Below are positions 36,804 through 47,164 of a stretch of 64,000 nt of DNA, in pieces (within the stretch, counting starts at the first letter, position 1; the number at the start of each line of letters is the position of its first letter). The DNA lies in assembly GCA_003049485.1 (NCBI GenBank), contig PYST01000043.1, positions 114,253 through 178,252 on the forward strand. The letters run 5' to 3'. The notes beneath the pieces were generated by a model. The model saw only the letters and a list, made by a program, of their open reading frames with translations. It was not told the DNA's origin and ran no database searches. This DNA comes from Ophioceras dolichostomum (Eukaryota > Ascomycota > Sordariomycetes > Magnaporthales > Ophioceraceae). Made by a program: the position numbers and the translations under genes.

Positions 36804-38054
36804 TCACATCTTCTCCTCGTCGATTGGACCTGGCTCGCAGTTACTGGTCGGACTGATCGGACACTTGATGCGGCGCCTGTTGCGGCGGTGCTGGATCCAC
36901 GACTCCACGGGCTGGAGCACGGCGGCGACCGTGAGCGCGAGGAGCAGAGCCCATGGCAGCTGCTGTATCATCGTGTCCGCGCCTTTGAGGAGGCATCGAC
37001 TCATCAGCCAGCTGAGACTCGCGAGTGTGAGTCGAGGCAAAGCCCGGCTTCGGCGGAGCGAGAACGCGAGGGCGCCGGCTCCGAGGGCGTATGCGATGAC
37101 GGCTGTGATGAAGGCCGGCGTCGGCGGCTCGGGGAGTCGGTCGCAGAGCCATTCATTGACGATTTCGGCGATGATGCCGTGGTCTTCGGTGCCTCCGGTG
37201 CTTTCAGCGATCGGTCCATGCCTGCCTGTTGTTTTTTGTCCCCGAGAGCCACCTAGTGCGTTAGCGTGCCTCTCCAGCCATGGGAGATGGTTCAAGATAA
37301 TGGTGGACATACATTTGCCTCTCATGGTGTGTCGGGTCATCATCGTTGCGGCGGCGGCGGTGCTGGCGAGCGTCAGGCCACGCAGACCGGTCTCTGCCCA
37401 GTGCCAGGTGCGATCCTCAAACGATGAGATTGGGCTCCGGCCCTTGTAGATGGAACAGTCGTCGAAACTGAGCGGCATGTGGTGGCTGAGCGGCTCGTTG
37501 AGACTGACGGGCAGCTTGTCGAGACTGAGCGGCATGTGGTGGCTGAGCGGCTCGTTGAGATTGACGGGCGGCTTGTCGAAACTGCCCGCCAATGTAGCGG
37601 AAGCGTCCGATGAAAATTGCAGAGAGGGACCCATGGCGTTCGCCTGTGCAGTATAACCGTACTGAGCATTGGACATGGATTGGAAGGGATTGATCGCTGG
37701 GGGCATGTAGTGGCTATCCGTGGGGCCCTCGCAGATGCGCGAGTAGTAGTAGTACGTCGAGTAACCGTCGTGGCCCGGGTAGGCCACTCCCTTTGAGAGG
37801 GGAGGGCCGATGCATCTGGAAGTACGGATGCATCTGGATGTACGGATGCATCCATTCTTAGGTTCGAGAGGGCGCCACTCTGGCTCCAGCTCCAGCTCGG
37901 GGGCGAAGCGGTCCGGTGGTTGCTCAACGTCGCTTCGCTGGCGCGCGCTGGGTCTGTAGCATGTCAGACGGCCGCGGTGGTCCTCGATTACCCCCCGAGA
38001 GCTCTCACGTCTGGTAGCTTCCAGCAATGCCTCCACTAGAAGTTCGCGCGCCAT
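36804..38054 (-). CDS. membrane protein with internal tandem repeats, unknown function
   Basis: The frame is open from upstream, but the first credible ATG is at 38054 (MARELLVEALLEATRRES). A 60-nt in-frame intron, 37312-37253, has textbook signals: donor GTATGT, branch GCTAAC, acceptor CACTAG. Splicing it gives 396 aa; retaining it gives 416 aa. The middle holds a duplicated 19-residue unit (DK.PV.LNEPLSHHMPLS) and a short CIRTSR repeat. The C-terminal third has two hydrophobic helices (FITAVIAYALGAGALAF and LPWALLLALTVAAVL) followed by a basic, then acidic, cytosolic-type tail. No family recognised. The repeats and lack of motifs suggest a lineage-specific gene. It is divergent from the Zn2Cys6 gene, with starts 598 bp apart. 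Confidence 0.55.
   Translation of the reverse strand: MARELLVEALLEATRRESSRGVIEDHRGRLTCYRPSARQRSDVEQPPDRFAPELELEPEWRPLEPKNGCIRTSRCIRTSRCIGPPLSKGVAYPGHDGYSTYYYYSRICEGPTDSHYMPPAINPFQSMSNAQYGYTAQANAMGPSLQFSSDASATLAGSFDKPPVNLNEPLSHHMPLSLDKLPVSLNEPLSHHMPLSFDDCSIYKGRSPISSFEDRTWHWAETGLRGLTLASTAAAATMMTRHTMRGKCMSTIILNHLPWLERHANALGGSRGQKTTGRHGPIAESTGGTEDHGIIAEIVNEWLCDRLPEPPTPAFITAVIAYALGAGALAFSLRRSRALPRLTLASLSWLMSRCLLKGADTMIQQLPWALLLALTVAAVLQPVESWIQHRRNRRRIKCPISPTSNCEPGPIDEEKM
37455..37580. repeat. 57-bp tandem duplication within the membrane-protein gene
   Basis: Two near-identical copies of a 57-bp unit (19 codons) containing gagcggcatgtggtggctga and gcggctcgttgaga, differing at a few bases. Together with the 18-bp repeats at about 37811-37855 (gatgcatctggaagtacg), they show in-frame expansion of the minus-strand coding sequence. 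Confidence 0.85.
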
Positions 38055-38651
38055 GACTGAGTCGGTCGCTTTCGTGTTGTAGGGCGCTGTGTATGAGCCC
38101 GTCGAGGATAGCAAGCGGTCCTTCCATCTATCTTCTTGGCGTGTGCTAGTCGGAATTTCGAAGAAAGCCGCAAACGTTTGTGGTCGAAAGCCTTTCAAGC
38201 CTTCTTGCAACCGTCCGCGCTGTTGTTGGCGATGTCGACCTTGAGGATTGCTCAAACGAGGTCATGCGAACCAAACTTAACGACAATCAGCGGGCGAGCC
38301 TCACTGCCGGAGTGCCTGAGGCCAGGCAGTTAAGAAGAGGGGTATCGTGTGGCTGGCTGAAATGCATGTACCGCCGTAACAGATGTCAGAGCATCTGTTG
38401 AATGGTTGTGGTAGAGCAGGGCTGTCTCAATCGCGGGTCACAGCCACCGCCACATTGTTTGGAATAACTTCTCTCTTTCTTTCGCCCCTCACGCACGAGG
38501 CTAGGAGTGTGCCCAATAACAATTGCGGCGGATCAATCCACCTCCCAGTTTCGAGTGGTCCAAACATCAACGTGCTCGATACCAGCATCACGACCTCTGT
38601 CGATAGGGGAATTCGGCCTTCCCTCTGTGGACTCAAGCGCCTCCAGCTGAG
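38055..38651. other. divergent intergenic region
   Basis: A 597-bp spacer between the starts of a minus-strand membrane-protein gene and a plus-strand Zn2Cys6 gene. The minus-strand frame stays open across its first ~200 bp but has no ATG. It could therefore carry an extra 5' exon, or be leader. Confidence 0.4.
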
Positions 38652-40403
38652 ATGGACGGCGATAACACCTCCGTCGAAGGCACACGCCGAAGCAGCCCTA
38701 CGAATCTGTCAACGCACCAGCGTCGCCGAGTCCAGGCTTGCACTACATGCAGACGCCGCAAAGTCAGGTGCGATGGGGCAGAGACCGGCTGCTCCAACTG
38801 CCGGCTTTCCGGCCTAACATGCCACTTCGCCTCCCTCGGGCGGGCGAGCAGGTTCAGAAGGAAGGCTGACGACATGTGCGCACCCTCCACGGCACAAATA
38901 TAACTACACCTGGGGAACCCTGGACTGACTGTAACGCTAGGCTGAGGAAGCGAATCGACTCTCTCGAAGCCAGCACGTCCGAATGCTTGCATCCATCTTC
39001 TCCGGCCGATGACGGACGCGAGGAAAAGCTACTGCAAACGTCAGATCAACCCCTGATATCCCAGATAACACGCCTCACGTACACGTAAGCGCTCGAAGAG
39101 CTCATTTCCTCCTCATGAGTGACTCTGATACGTGAATACAAACAGGCCCTCTGAGTTCATCCCTTCTGGAGTGCGGTACTCGACCATCTCTGACTCGCTC
39201 GATGATTCTCTTCATGGATACCACGGCTTCTGGCTCGCCTACTATGAGTCTCTGTTGGATAGGGGTCCCGCCCAGGGCTTCAATGGCGAGTTCTCTTACA
39301 GCAGGTTCAAGAGTTCAGCGGTAGGCGAGCGCGATGATCAAAACTTCATCAGGGGGTGGTGGGCCCTTCTAGGCCACCTACAAGCCAGACCACTCGATTC
39401 CGAGCCTGTCGTCACATTCATCACCCACAACGGCCACGTCCCCGTCCAGCTTCAGCCAGGCACTCCCTGGCTCTCTCCGCCCTCAACCGCCTCTTCGCCG
39501 GGCCAGAGCGGGGACCCGAACGAGCTCCTGATCGCTCGACTTCTCGAAATTCAGTGGCAGCATCAGACCGGCAACTTGCCTTTGTTTCAGGCCAATCCCG
39601 CCGACCAGCAGCAGTTGTGGCGAGACATCGCTCATGGGAAAGCGCGCACCGCCTACGGGGGTAGTAGGGGGGTCGGGAAGCCTCACCTGACCAACAAGAC
39701 GCTCTTGACGATGCCCCTCATAGCAGCCATAGCGGTACTGGCCCAGAACCCCGGCGCTGGAGACGACGTGCGGCTGTGGCTCAGCGGAGGGGCAGCTGCC
39801 GTCAGTAGCTTCGTGGCCGCGGCGATCCCGCACAATCCCAACACCCCGAACGGGGACAACTGGAACATTCTGAAGACTAGGTATTTTGCCCCCGTACCGC
39901 CCATCTAGATAATGCAAACGCCATGGTCTCATACCCGCTGAACGCCTGGCTGACTCTGTTACCTATCTGACAAACTACCTAGCCTCGCGGCGCTCTCGGT
40001 GCCCCTCGTCGTCATGTTCGTCCGATACCTCGGAAAGCATCTGGATGACAGAGATAGAATCCTCCACGCCATCCTCGGTGCAATCTTAACGCTCGGCTTC
40101 TGCGGGTTCGTGGCCGTCGGCGGCTCCGCGACGGACGGCAAGTGGTTCCACTTCGCACCGCTGTTCGCCATCATATCTTTCGGCTTCTACTTCCTCCTGC
40201 TCAACATGCGACCAGGAGCACGAGCTGGTGCTGCCGCTGCCGCTGCCGCTGCCGGTGCGGGAGGTGGACGCGCCGTCTTCGCCTCCCGTGCGGAAGCTAG
40301 ACAATATGACGGAGCTGCTGCGGGAAGCGGACGTCGTGGGGCCGGGGCGGAACTTGGAGATGTATGGGGCGGTGTGGAACCGAGGAACCCTTTCTGCGCA
40401 TGA
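38652..40403 (+). CDS. Zn2Cys6 protein with C-terminal membrane segments
   Basis: Four exons, 38652-38875, 38941-39084, 39146-39880 and 39983-40403, with introns of 65, 61 and 102 nt. All phases match, giving 507 aa. Residues 30-57 form a canonical fungal Zn(II)2Cys6 cluster, C-x2-C-x6-C-x6-C-x2-C-x6-C, with the RRRK basic patch. A short helical linker follows (LRKRIDSLEAS), as in DNA-binding dimerisers. Instead of the usual middle homology region there is an unfamiliar domain (FWLAYYESLLDRGP, FIRGWWALLGHLQ). After it come four to five hydrophobic segments (VPLVVMFVRYLG, ILHAILGAILTLGFCGFVAVG, LFAIISFGFYFLLLN). The last ~65 residues are Ala/Gly-rich in this frame. The +1 frame from about 40210 to 40440 has better codon bias (ELVLPLPLPLPVREVDAP...), so a late frameshift or missed intron is likely. 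The first donor (GTGCGC) is weak; two adjacent genes are the main alternative. Confidence 0.55.
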
Positions 40404-40775
40404 GTGTGGTGGACCAGCGAGGAATGCAAGTTGTGAGTGAGCCTGTTCATGTGATGGAAGATGGAGAAGGGGCCGCGCATGGCTAGGTAGGTATCTTCTG
40501 CACGTTGCTCGCCTCCCGTCGGGACATCTCGTTCTCTACAATGTGTCCCTCACCACCCGGATTTTGACACCTTCAGTAGGGGTTAGGGGGTGGGGGAGAG
40601 GGGAGGGGAATAGTGCGGGAGATATTGATAGAATCGCTTTTCCGCTTCTCTTTTCTTATCTTCTGTTTTGTTGTCAACGCGCTCAAACTCTATATATTTG
40701 AACAGCTCGATGAATACGCGGCGACGTTTATCTGAAGTCTGGCAGGAATGCTGATCCGCATTCCCTTTCGCTCGT
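40404..40775. other. intergenic region between convergent genes
   Basis: 3' flanks of the Zn2Cys6 gene (+) and the Cys-rich GPI-type gene (-). If the alternative +1 frame is used the Zn2Cys6 protein ends at 40440. Nothing else supported. Confidence 0.5.
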
Positions 40776-41441
40776 CTATGGTATTGCGACTGCGATGACG
40801 ACAGCAACGCCGACTGGGGCGCCAACCACGGTGGGCCCAGCAGCCCCGGGATTGGTGGTCGTGGAGAGGACAGTACTAGAGCTCCGAGATGATACGTCAA
40901 GCTCGTACTGAACCGGATCGCTCTGAACGCGCTCGTGATGATCTTAGGTCCCTCCATAAACACCGTGAACAGGCTCCTCCCGCCCTCACAGACCACCTTG
41001 CCGCTGGAGAGGTCCACTTCAGCACCTTCGCAGCACAGGTTGTTGAGCATGTTGCCCGGGCAGCCATAGTACAGCGGGTTATCTGTCATGGAGGGGGCCA
41101 GGGGGAGCTGCCACTCGATGTCTGCGCCGGAACAGGTCGTATCGAGGCCGCGGCAGCAACGGCCCTGCTGCGCGAGGTAGGCGCCCGCGCAAGACAGTGG
41201 AGGAACGACACCTGTCGATCGCGAGGAGAGGGTGAAGGATGGGATGGGAGGAGAGGTGCTGTAGTAGCCGGTGTTGTTGATGACGTCGTGGATGCCGAGA
41301 GCGCGACTGATTCGGCCAGCGAAGAGGCTGTGAATGATGAGAAGGACTGAGATAAAGTTAAGGAGGGTGGTACCGTGGTGATGAGGAGAATACCAAAGCG
41401 AAAGCTTGGCCTGGTGGTGATGCCGGAGGAGAAGACTGATG
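40776..41441 (-). CDS. cysteine-rich secreted protein, probably GPI-anchored (5' end uncertain)
   Basis: A minus-strand frame covering about 41240-40964 carries eight cysteines in the order C-CC-C-C-CC-C (VVPPLSC, GRCCRG, TTCSGAD, YYGCPGN, NNLCCEG, KVVCEGG). A 41-nt intron (40963-40923, donor GTGTTT, acceptor TTCAG) then moves to a frame ending in a Ser/Thr-rich stalk and a hydrophobic C-terminus (GAPVGVAVVIAVAIP, stop at 40776). That is the shape of a GPI-attachment signal. The 5' end is not settled. An ATG at 41441 opens a Ser-rich frame with a hydrophobic stretch (FGILLITTV), and the join to the Cys-rich frame is unclear. The cysteine order recalls hydrophobins, but spacings (10, 6, 23, 8, 13) do not fit either class. 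Probably a cell-surface protein. Confidence 0.5.
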
Positions 41442-44046
41442 ATGATGATGGCATCGTGTGCTGATATGAGAACAAAAACTCCAGATGCGAGACCATATGT
41501 TAGCGGCCTGTAAATGTATGCGATATGATGGGTGGCATGTATCCACCGATATTGCCCCTGAAGGGGTCTGCGTGTTCGCGATGATCACGGCTGATGACGC
41601 TGATGATATTCTGATGATGAAGCGGTTCTGGAGAACAGTCTCACCCCAAGAACCCTTCCATCCCCCATCTTCTCGAGTCGGAACGAGCCTTATGTCAACT
41701 TTGGAGTATGACTTTGACATCTGGTTTCTTTTCCACATGCATTCTTTACCTGCCTACCTACCTGAATAGCCCCCCCCGCCCCGACAACCCCTTGCTGGTC
41801 AAATCTGAGCACTTGCCGCTTGAACCTGAGCTGAGGTGCGCTGAGAGTGAGGTGCAGTGCCCCGGCTGAGTGTGAAGGATGCGATCTAATTTCGGCCGTC
41901 GGGTAAAGTTGCCATCAAGATTCAAGCCTCCAACGCACATATCTAACTGACTTTGGGTGAACTAATAAAAAAAATTATTGCAAAAGTGGTACTTTCTCTG
42001 CAGGTGCGCTCGCGGCGGCTTAATTACCCTTGCCTTGTCGGAGGCGCCATTCATAATAGTACTACGTAGTACGACAGGAGCAGTACCTAGGCCATTTCAG
42101 CCACAAAATTGATCTTCTTTTGATATGATTTCAACACCGACACCATGGGATTTCGATCTCTCTACCATACAGACTAGATCACTCTATTGAGACCTGCCAT
42201 GAATTGCTGTCCCAAAACATGGCCTAGAGGAGCGAGCCCAGAATCGGGCCATGCCCATCTTTGGGCTGGTTGGTTACCGCCACTCCCCTCCCCTCCCACG
42301 CATAGAAGAGAGTTCGCCGGTCATGCTCTTGCCGTGGCCAATATGCAGAGCACTCCCCCATTTGCCGCCATCCCTCGTACAGGTCGGCGTCTTTTTGGAC
42401 GGCTGGACGGGATACAACCTATAGGACGAACAAAGGGCATTTCCAATGAGTTCACCGACCAATAGAACAGGCCTCCTCAAGCTTGCTTGCTGTCACGTTC
42501 TCTCTTTGAGCTATACATCCCTTTTTTAGCTATAACTTGCTTCCGTCAATCATAGAGGCCAGCTGTGATCATTGGTATGACAAGGGTTATCCTTTTCCAT
42601 TGCCACCAGCTTCTTTGAGCAGTCATACACCTGATCCCACACCGTTCTCAGGTCATTGTGGGCCTAGGTGATGTAAGGCCCTAGCTTTCTTGTGGACTGC
42701 AGGTTCGTGAATATCAATTCATCTGCCTTGCAATTCTACCTAACAGGAGGCTGCCTTTGTGCACATTTCTGCCCTCCAGGGTGGCTGCTCGCCGCGAGAA
42801 CTTCAGAAGCGAAGGCTAGACGACGAGATAAGAGGTGGGGCGAAATAAAGAGAACAGTAGTATACATAACTAGCAGAGCCCATCCTAGGTTTGTTTGTGT
42901 TGTTGAAACAGCCTAGCACAAGTTACAAATCAAGTTTTGCTTACCTACCTACCTACCTAGATACTTATCCTCTTCATAAGCAAGCCTGTACATGCAGCTG
43001 CCTAGGTACCTATGCAGCCGACTTAGCAGATGTGCTTTCGTGTGCTCTGCGTACGCCCCGCGGTATACTTAAGAGGGACACGGAGCCTTGTTTTCGGTCC
43101 ATCCGGCTAGAGTTACCAATCTAGTAAAAAATCCGCGCGCTGCCTATAAAAAGCTGAAGAAACTAGTAATTATCAGAATGTCGTATCAGATATGGTAGTG
43201 GCCATTGACGTCCTGCTGTGGTTTGCAAGTAACAACAGCAAGTCAGAAATGCGCGCGGCTTCCCAAGTCGGCCAGGCTGGAGTAATATCCGGTCGCCATT
43301 GATGTCCTGCATGTGAAATTGGTTCGCAAGACAACTCACGACGGTGAGTGCGATCCGAGTATTGTCTGCCTTGCGGACTGTTGCATCGTAGTCACCGAGG
43401 CGCCAGCGTACTTCAAGCCAGTAGTATCGTTCTAATTTAAGACTCTGGACAATGGAGGGCACAGCAGAGAGCTCTTCCTTTTGTAAAAGTTACAAGAACA
43501 AAGGCTGGCAATGAGGCATGAATCGCGACTGTATTGGTACCATGTATTCATATAGCCAAACAAACAATCTGCACTTTCACCTGCTTAAGCCTGACGGTGA
43601 CGCATCCAACGGTCGGCATGCCCGAACGAGGCGATGTCGTGCACCACTGCGGCAGCACCACCACCACGCCCTTCAAAAATGCGCAATACCGCCGCACCAC
43701 ATTCAAATACCGCCGAAATCAGACGGCGTATAGAATCATGGTCAATTGCAGGCTCCGGCTGTCTCGAATTGATTACGTGGCATTGCGCGGGCAGGAGGCT
43801 GGTCTAGAGTGGCGGGATGTGCCTCCTCGATGCTGGGGTCAATAGGAAGCCTCCTCTACATAAAGCTGACGATGTCTTTTATTCTCCCACTATCTCAAGC
43901 TCGTAGTAACCTCACCAAGCTCCTAATTTAGGCTCAGGCTCACAGCCACTCGATAAGCTTCCGATCCAGGCTCAGCCTCCGTCCTGCTGTTCGCTAAAAT
44001 AGCACCTTTCCTCCTCAACCCAGCGCCCCGAGTCCCTGAGAGTCCA
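41442..44046. other. 2.6-kb intergenic region
   Basis: No supported gene. It is more AT-rich than the left part of the window and holds (CCTA)n tracts at about 41749-41763 and 42942-42959. A minus-strand ORF at 43163-43462 is protein-like in its first ~45 residues but has no family signature or clear splice partner. Confidence 0.4.
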
Positions 44047-44850
44047 ATGGCGCCGCCGCGGCAATCCCCCTACCGACGGGTGGAAGTGAGGGGCCTCGTC
44101 TGGGAAGGACACGATCATCATCGCCAGCAAGGACTGGTTCGGAATGCCAACCAGGAGCTGTGTATGGTGATGGACGCCTTCGATGATTACGGCTACGCGA
44201 CGAGTGTCACCCCCATACCCATGAATCCTCGGCAGAGGAGCGGATTTCCAAGCTTTCTTCAGCACAAACTTGTCGATCTCGCGCACAGGTCCAGCGCTAC
44301 CCTGATCATACTCTACTACCAAGGACACGGGGGCTTGGACAGAGACGGCCACCTCGTGCTATCCAAGTAAGGAAGGCCCCGGCTCTCGATTTTATCCTAT
44401 GCCTAGCACCGCTGACATGACTATAGTGGCAATGGCCAGTCAATGCATTGGTCAGAAGTTGCGAACGCCATCGTCAACGCCCCGTGCGATGTTCTCGCCG
44501 TCCTGAACTGTTGCCACGCCGGAGCTGCCGTCAGATACCGCGTTCCGCCGTCACGCGCCAACTACGAGCAACATATAAAGCAGGTCATGATGGCCGTGCC
44601 GGCTGGCTACAGCACCGGCTGGGGGTATGCGTCTGGCTTCGCAGCGTGCCTGGAGCAGGCGCTGAGGGACCGCCGCACTAACTGGGAGAGCTCGTTCCAA
44701 GGCAGACCGGACCATTGGGCCGAGGCTATAACTCGCGTCTTGGATATGAAGCCCGGGAGAAACCACCAAGTTGGTGTTAGACACCTTGTCCCCCCGCCTT
44801 CAAACTTCAACCAGCGTCCCATCGTTTTGGGCCCACGGTGGCAATGTTAA
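44047..44850 (+). CDS. stand-alone caspase-like (peptidase C14 fold) protein
   Basis: Two exons, 44047-44366 and 44427-44850, with a 60-nt intron (GTAAGG, branch GCTGAC, acceptor CTATAG) give 247 aa in phase. The core strands and catalytic dyad of the caspase/metacaspase clan are visible. A hydrophobic strand TLIILYYQGHG near residue 95 contains the His of the GHG motif. A second strand, DVLAVLNCCHAGAA, near residue 125 contains the Cys. The family usually has D before CC; here it is N. In fungi such domains occur in metacaspases and as effector or accessory domains in NLR-type and related incompatibility proteins. This protein has no obvious prodomain, NB-ARC or repeat domain. Intracellular location is likely, with no signal peptide or membrane helix. 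Protease activity and target are unknown; it could be an inactive scaffold. Confidence 0.75.
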
Positions 44851-47164
44851 TAAGATTAGGTCTGAGAATTGGTGAGCGGTGGATAATATCTGGCTGGAGG
44901 GTTCTGGTAGCCATAGACTTGCCTTTAGAAATCAGGAATATGCATAATAACCACAGATGGCAACTGCGCCTGCACATTTCAAGCCTCCCTAAGTCTCCGT
45001 ATCACAATATTGCGTTAGTTCTCTCATCTGACGCTATAACTTGGTTTTCAAAAGACCACTACAAATGTAATTCCCTAGAACCGTTTGTCATCAAGGCTGG
45101 GCAATGAGGAGCAATCGACCCCAGAAAGTGCAAAAGAACATAAGTCAAAGATTGTCAGAAAGTTAGGTAAGGAGCGAGTGTCGAGCGATAAAAGTAAGGG
45201 AGTACGAGCACGAGTGTGGCGGTCGCGACCATATAAACGTAACTGTTGGAAAGGCAGGGGTAGACAAGGCAAGTGCATGCACAGGTTGGTCTGGGGGGGT
45301 TGTTGTTTTTCATTCATGGTTGTTCTCAGCTAGGTTTGCGACGGAGTCGCAGGGAGAGAGGTGCTAGCTATATGGTGGAGAGTGGGGCTCGCGCTGTTGC
45401 CTGAGACCTGAGGCAACATTCCCAGTGACTGCCATTGTTCCACGTCACTGGGAGCTCGTACCCAATTGACCAACAGTAACACCCTCAGCAGAGGTCAAGG
45501 CAGAGAGGTAGAGGCAGCAGGGCCAAACCAACGACTCGAGCACGACGCCCACGTGCAAGAAACGGGCAGCGGGCGCCTGGACGTGGAGGAAATGGAGAGG
45601 TTTCAGAAACAGGGACTCTGGCTGCGTCTGCGCGCCACCATTTTCCTGGCGTCGGCGGCCGAATGCCTCGTCTATGGCAGCAGTCGCGTAAAGTTGCCAA
45701 AATTCGGGGAGAGACGACGTGGTGTTGGTTGAGTACCAAGGGGTGATTAAATCCTCAGCGTCACTAAGCATCACTGAGCATCATTGAGCAGGGCTCTGAT
45801 TTTGACACAGCTGCCCGCCAGCCACAGCGGACAAGCCCCCAACAAGCCACCTGCATGTTCCGTATCCTCCACTAATCCGAAACCTCTCTGGCAACAGGAA
45901 ACCAGCGAGACAGACACTTTCGGCATTCCGGTTCGACTCACCGAATATTCTGGCTATCCTTCCCGTTCACCCTGCATGAATGCGGGTGAACAGCAAGGAA
46001 CGATTTATGTATGCGCAATAAACTTACCACGTATATTGCCAGCTACTGAGCTATCATTGTCTGACAGGAGCCATCGTTGCGGCTAATGTGAGGAACCTTA
46101 ATTTGACGTTGGTTGTTCCTGGAAGGCAAACAGTCCTTGAGGAACTAGCACGCGACTTCAAGAGTCAATCAACATTGGACGACTATCTAGATGTCAAACA
46201 TAATTCGCAAATGTCGGATGACGACTACAGACGATGTCCATCATCAGGGATGCCAGGGTCAAAATGGTGGAAATACTACTGTACTTGATGAGCAAGATCG
46301 AACCCCTTCCGCCAAAGCATCCGTTCACGAAACAACGGCTCCACGGGTCCGCTTCCGAGCCTCGCAGTCCGATCGTTCTTTGCGCAAGAGGACTACCGAA
46401 CCCCTCTTCAACCGTACTACAGCACTCCTCGTTCCGAGGCACTTCTTATCCGGCCACCACCACTCTCCTGCATCAAATTTCTGGTGAGGAACCTAGGCCA
46501 AGACAAATGAAGCTGAGCTTGTTCAGGTTCCCCCGCATCCCGCTTTCTGTTCCCACAAAATGTCCCATGTCTCACCCCTCCCCCCTCCGCACCTATCCCG
46601 CATCCAAGCTGGAGCCCGACAGGCCCGAGCTACAGTAGCCTCGGTAGGATGGGGAAATATTGGCTGGCAAGCAGGTCCTTTTGCATTCCCTGCCTGGAGG
46701 CGGTCGAACTGAGGTGCACCAACACACATACTACGTTGTATGTACCTCAAATCAAAGCTATTGGCCTGCTCGGCCGTTGAGCTAGTGCGAGCTTTACCAG
46801 TTGGTTCTTCACCGGCCCCTCCCCCGCAGAAAGACCAAGCTACTACTCATCTCCCTCGCTCGTGCTCCCTTTTTTTTCATCCGCAGTCACCAACTCCCCG
46901 CCTGTTCACTGTAGTGCATTGCCCCGGCGTTTTCCCCGAGCATAGTGACTGCAGCCATTCGGTGATTCGCAATTGGCTGGCGCCTTGATGGTGTTGTGTT
47001 CACTCACCTCGCATCATCGGGGATATTCTTGACTGTTTTGCCGGGCGCGCCAAATCCCACGTCTTTTTGCTCGCAGCCACCACGAAGATTGTACCGTCTT
47101 CGCCCCTGCCGGGGGGAACCGAAATCCCACCGTCAATATATCCGCCGGCGAGGGCAGCGCCGCA
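44851..47164. other. 2.3-kb intergenic region
   Basis: No supported gene. A minus-strand ORF around 45445-45771 has some protein-like character but no motif or partner exon. The stretch 46780-47164 is the probable promoter and leader of the acyl-CoA synthetase gene. Confidence 0.4.

Noticed and set aside
40964..41240. Hydrophobin call for the eight-cysteine block
   Set aside because: The cysteine order fits but the spacing does not match class I or class II, and a GPI-like tail is foreign to hydrophobins.
43163..43462. Minus-strand ORF with a duplicated caggac(a/g)tcaatgg motif
   Set aside because: The only possible intron is too short (33 nt), and no start or domain is convincing. It may be a gene relic, but there is not enough to call it.
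46281..46300. tRNA-like T-loop on the minus strand (GGTTCGATC)
   Set aside because: The flanking bases do not pair into a T stem, and no acceptor, D or anticodon arm can be drawn.
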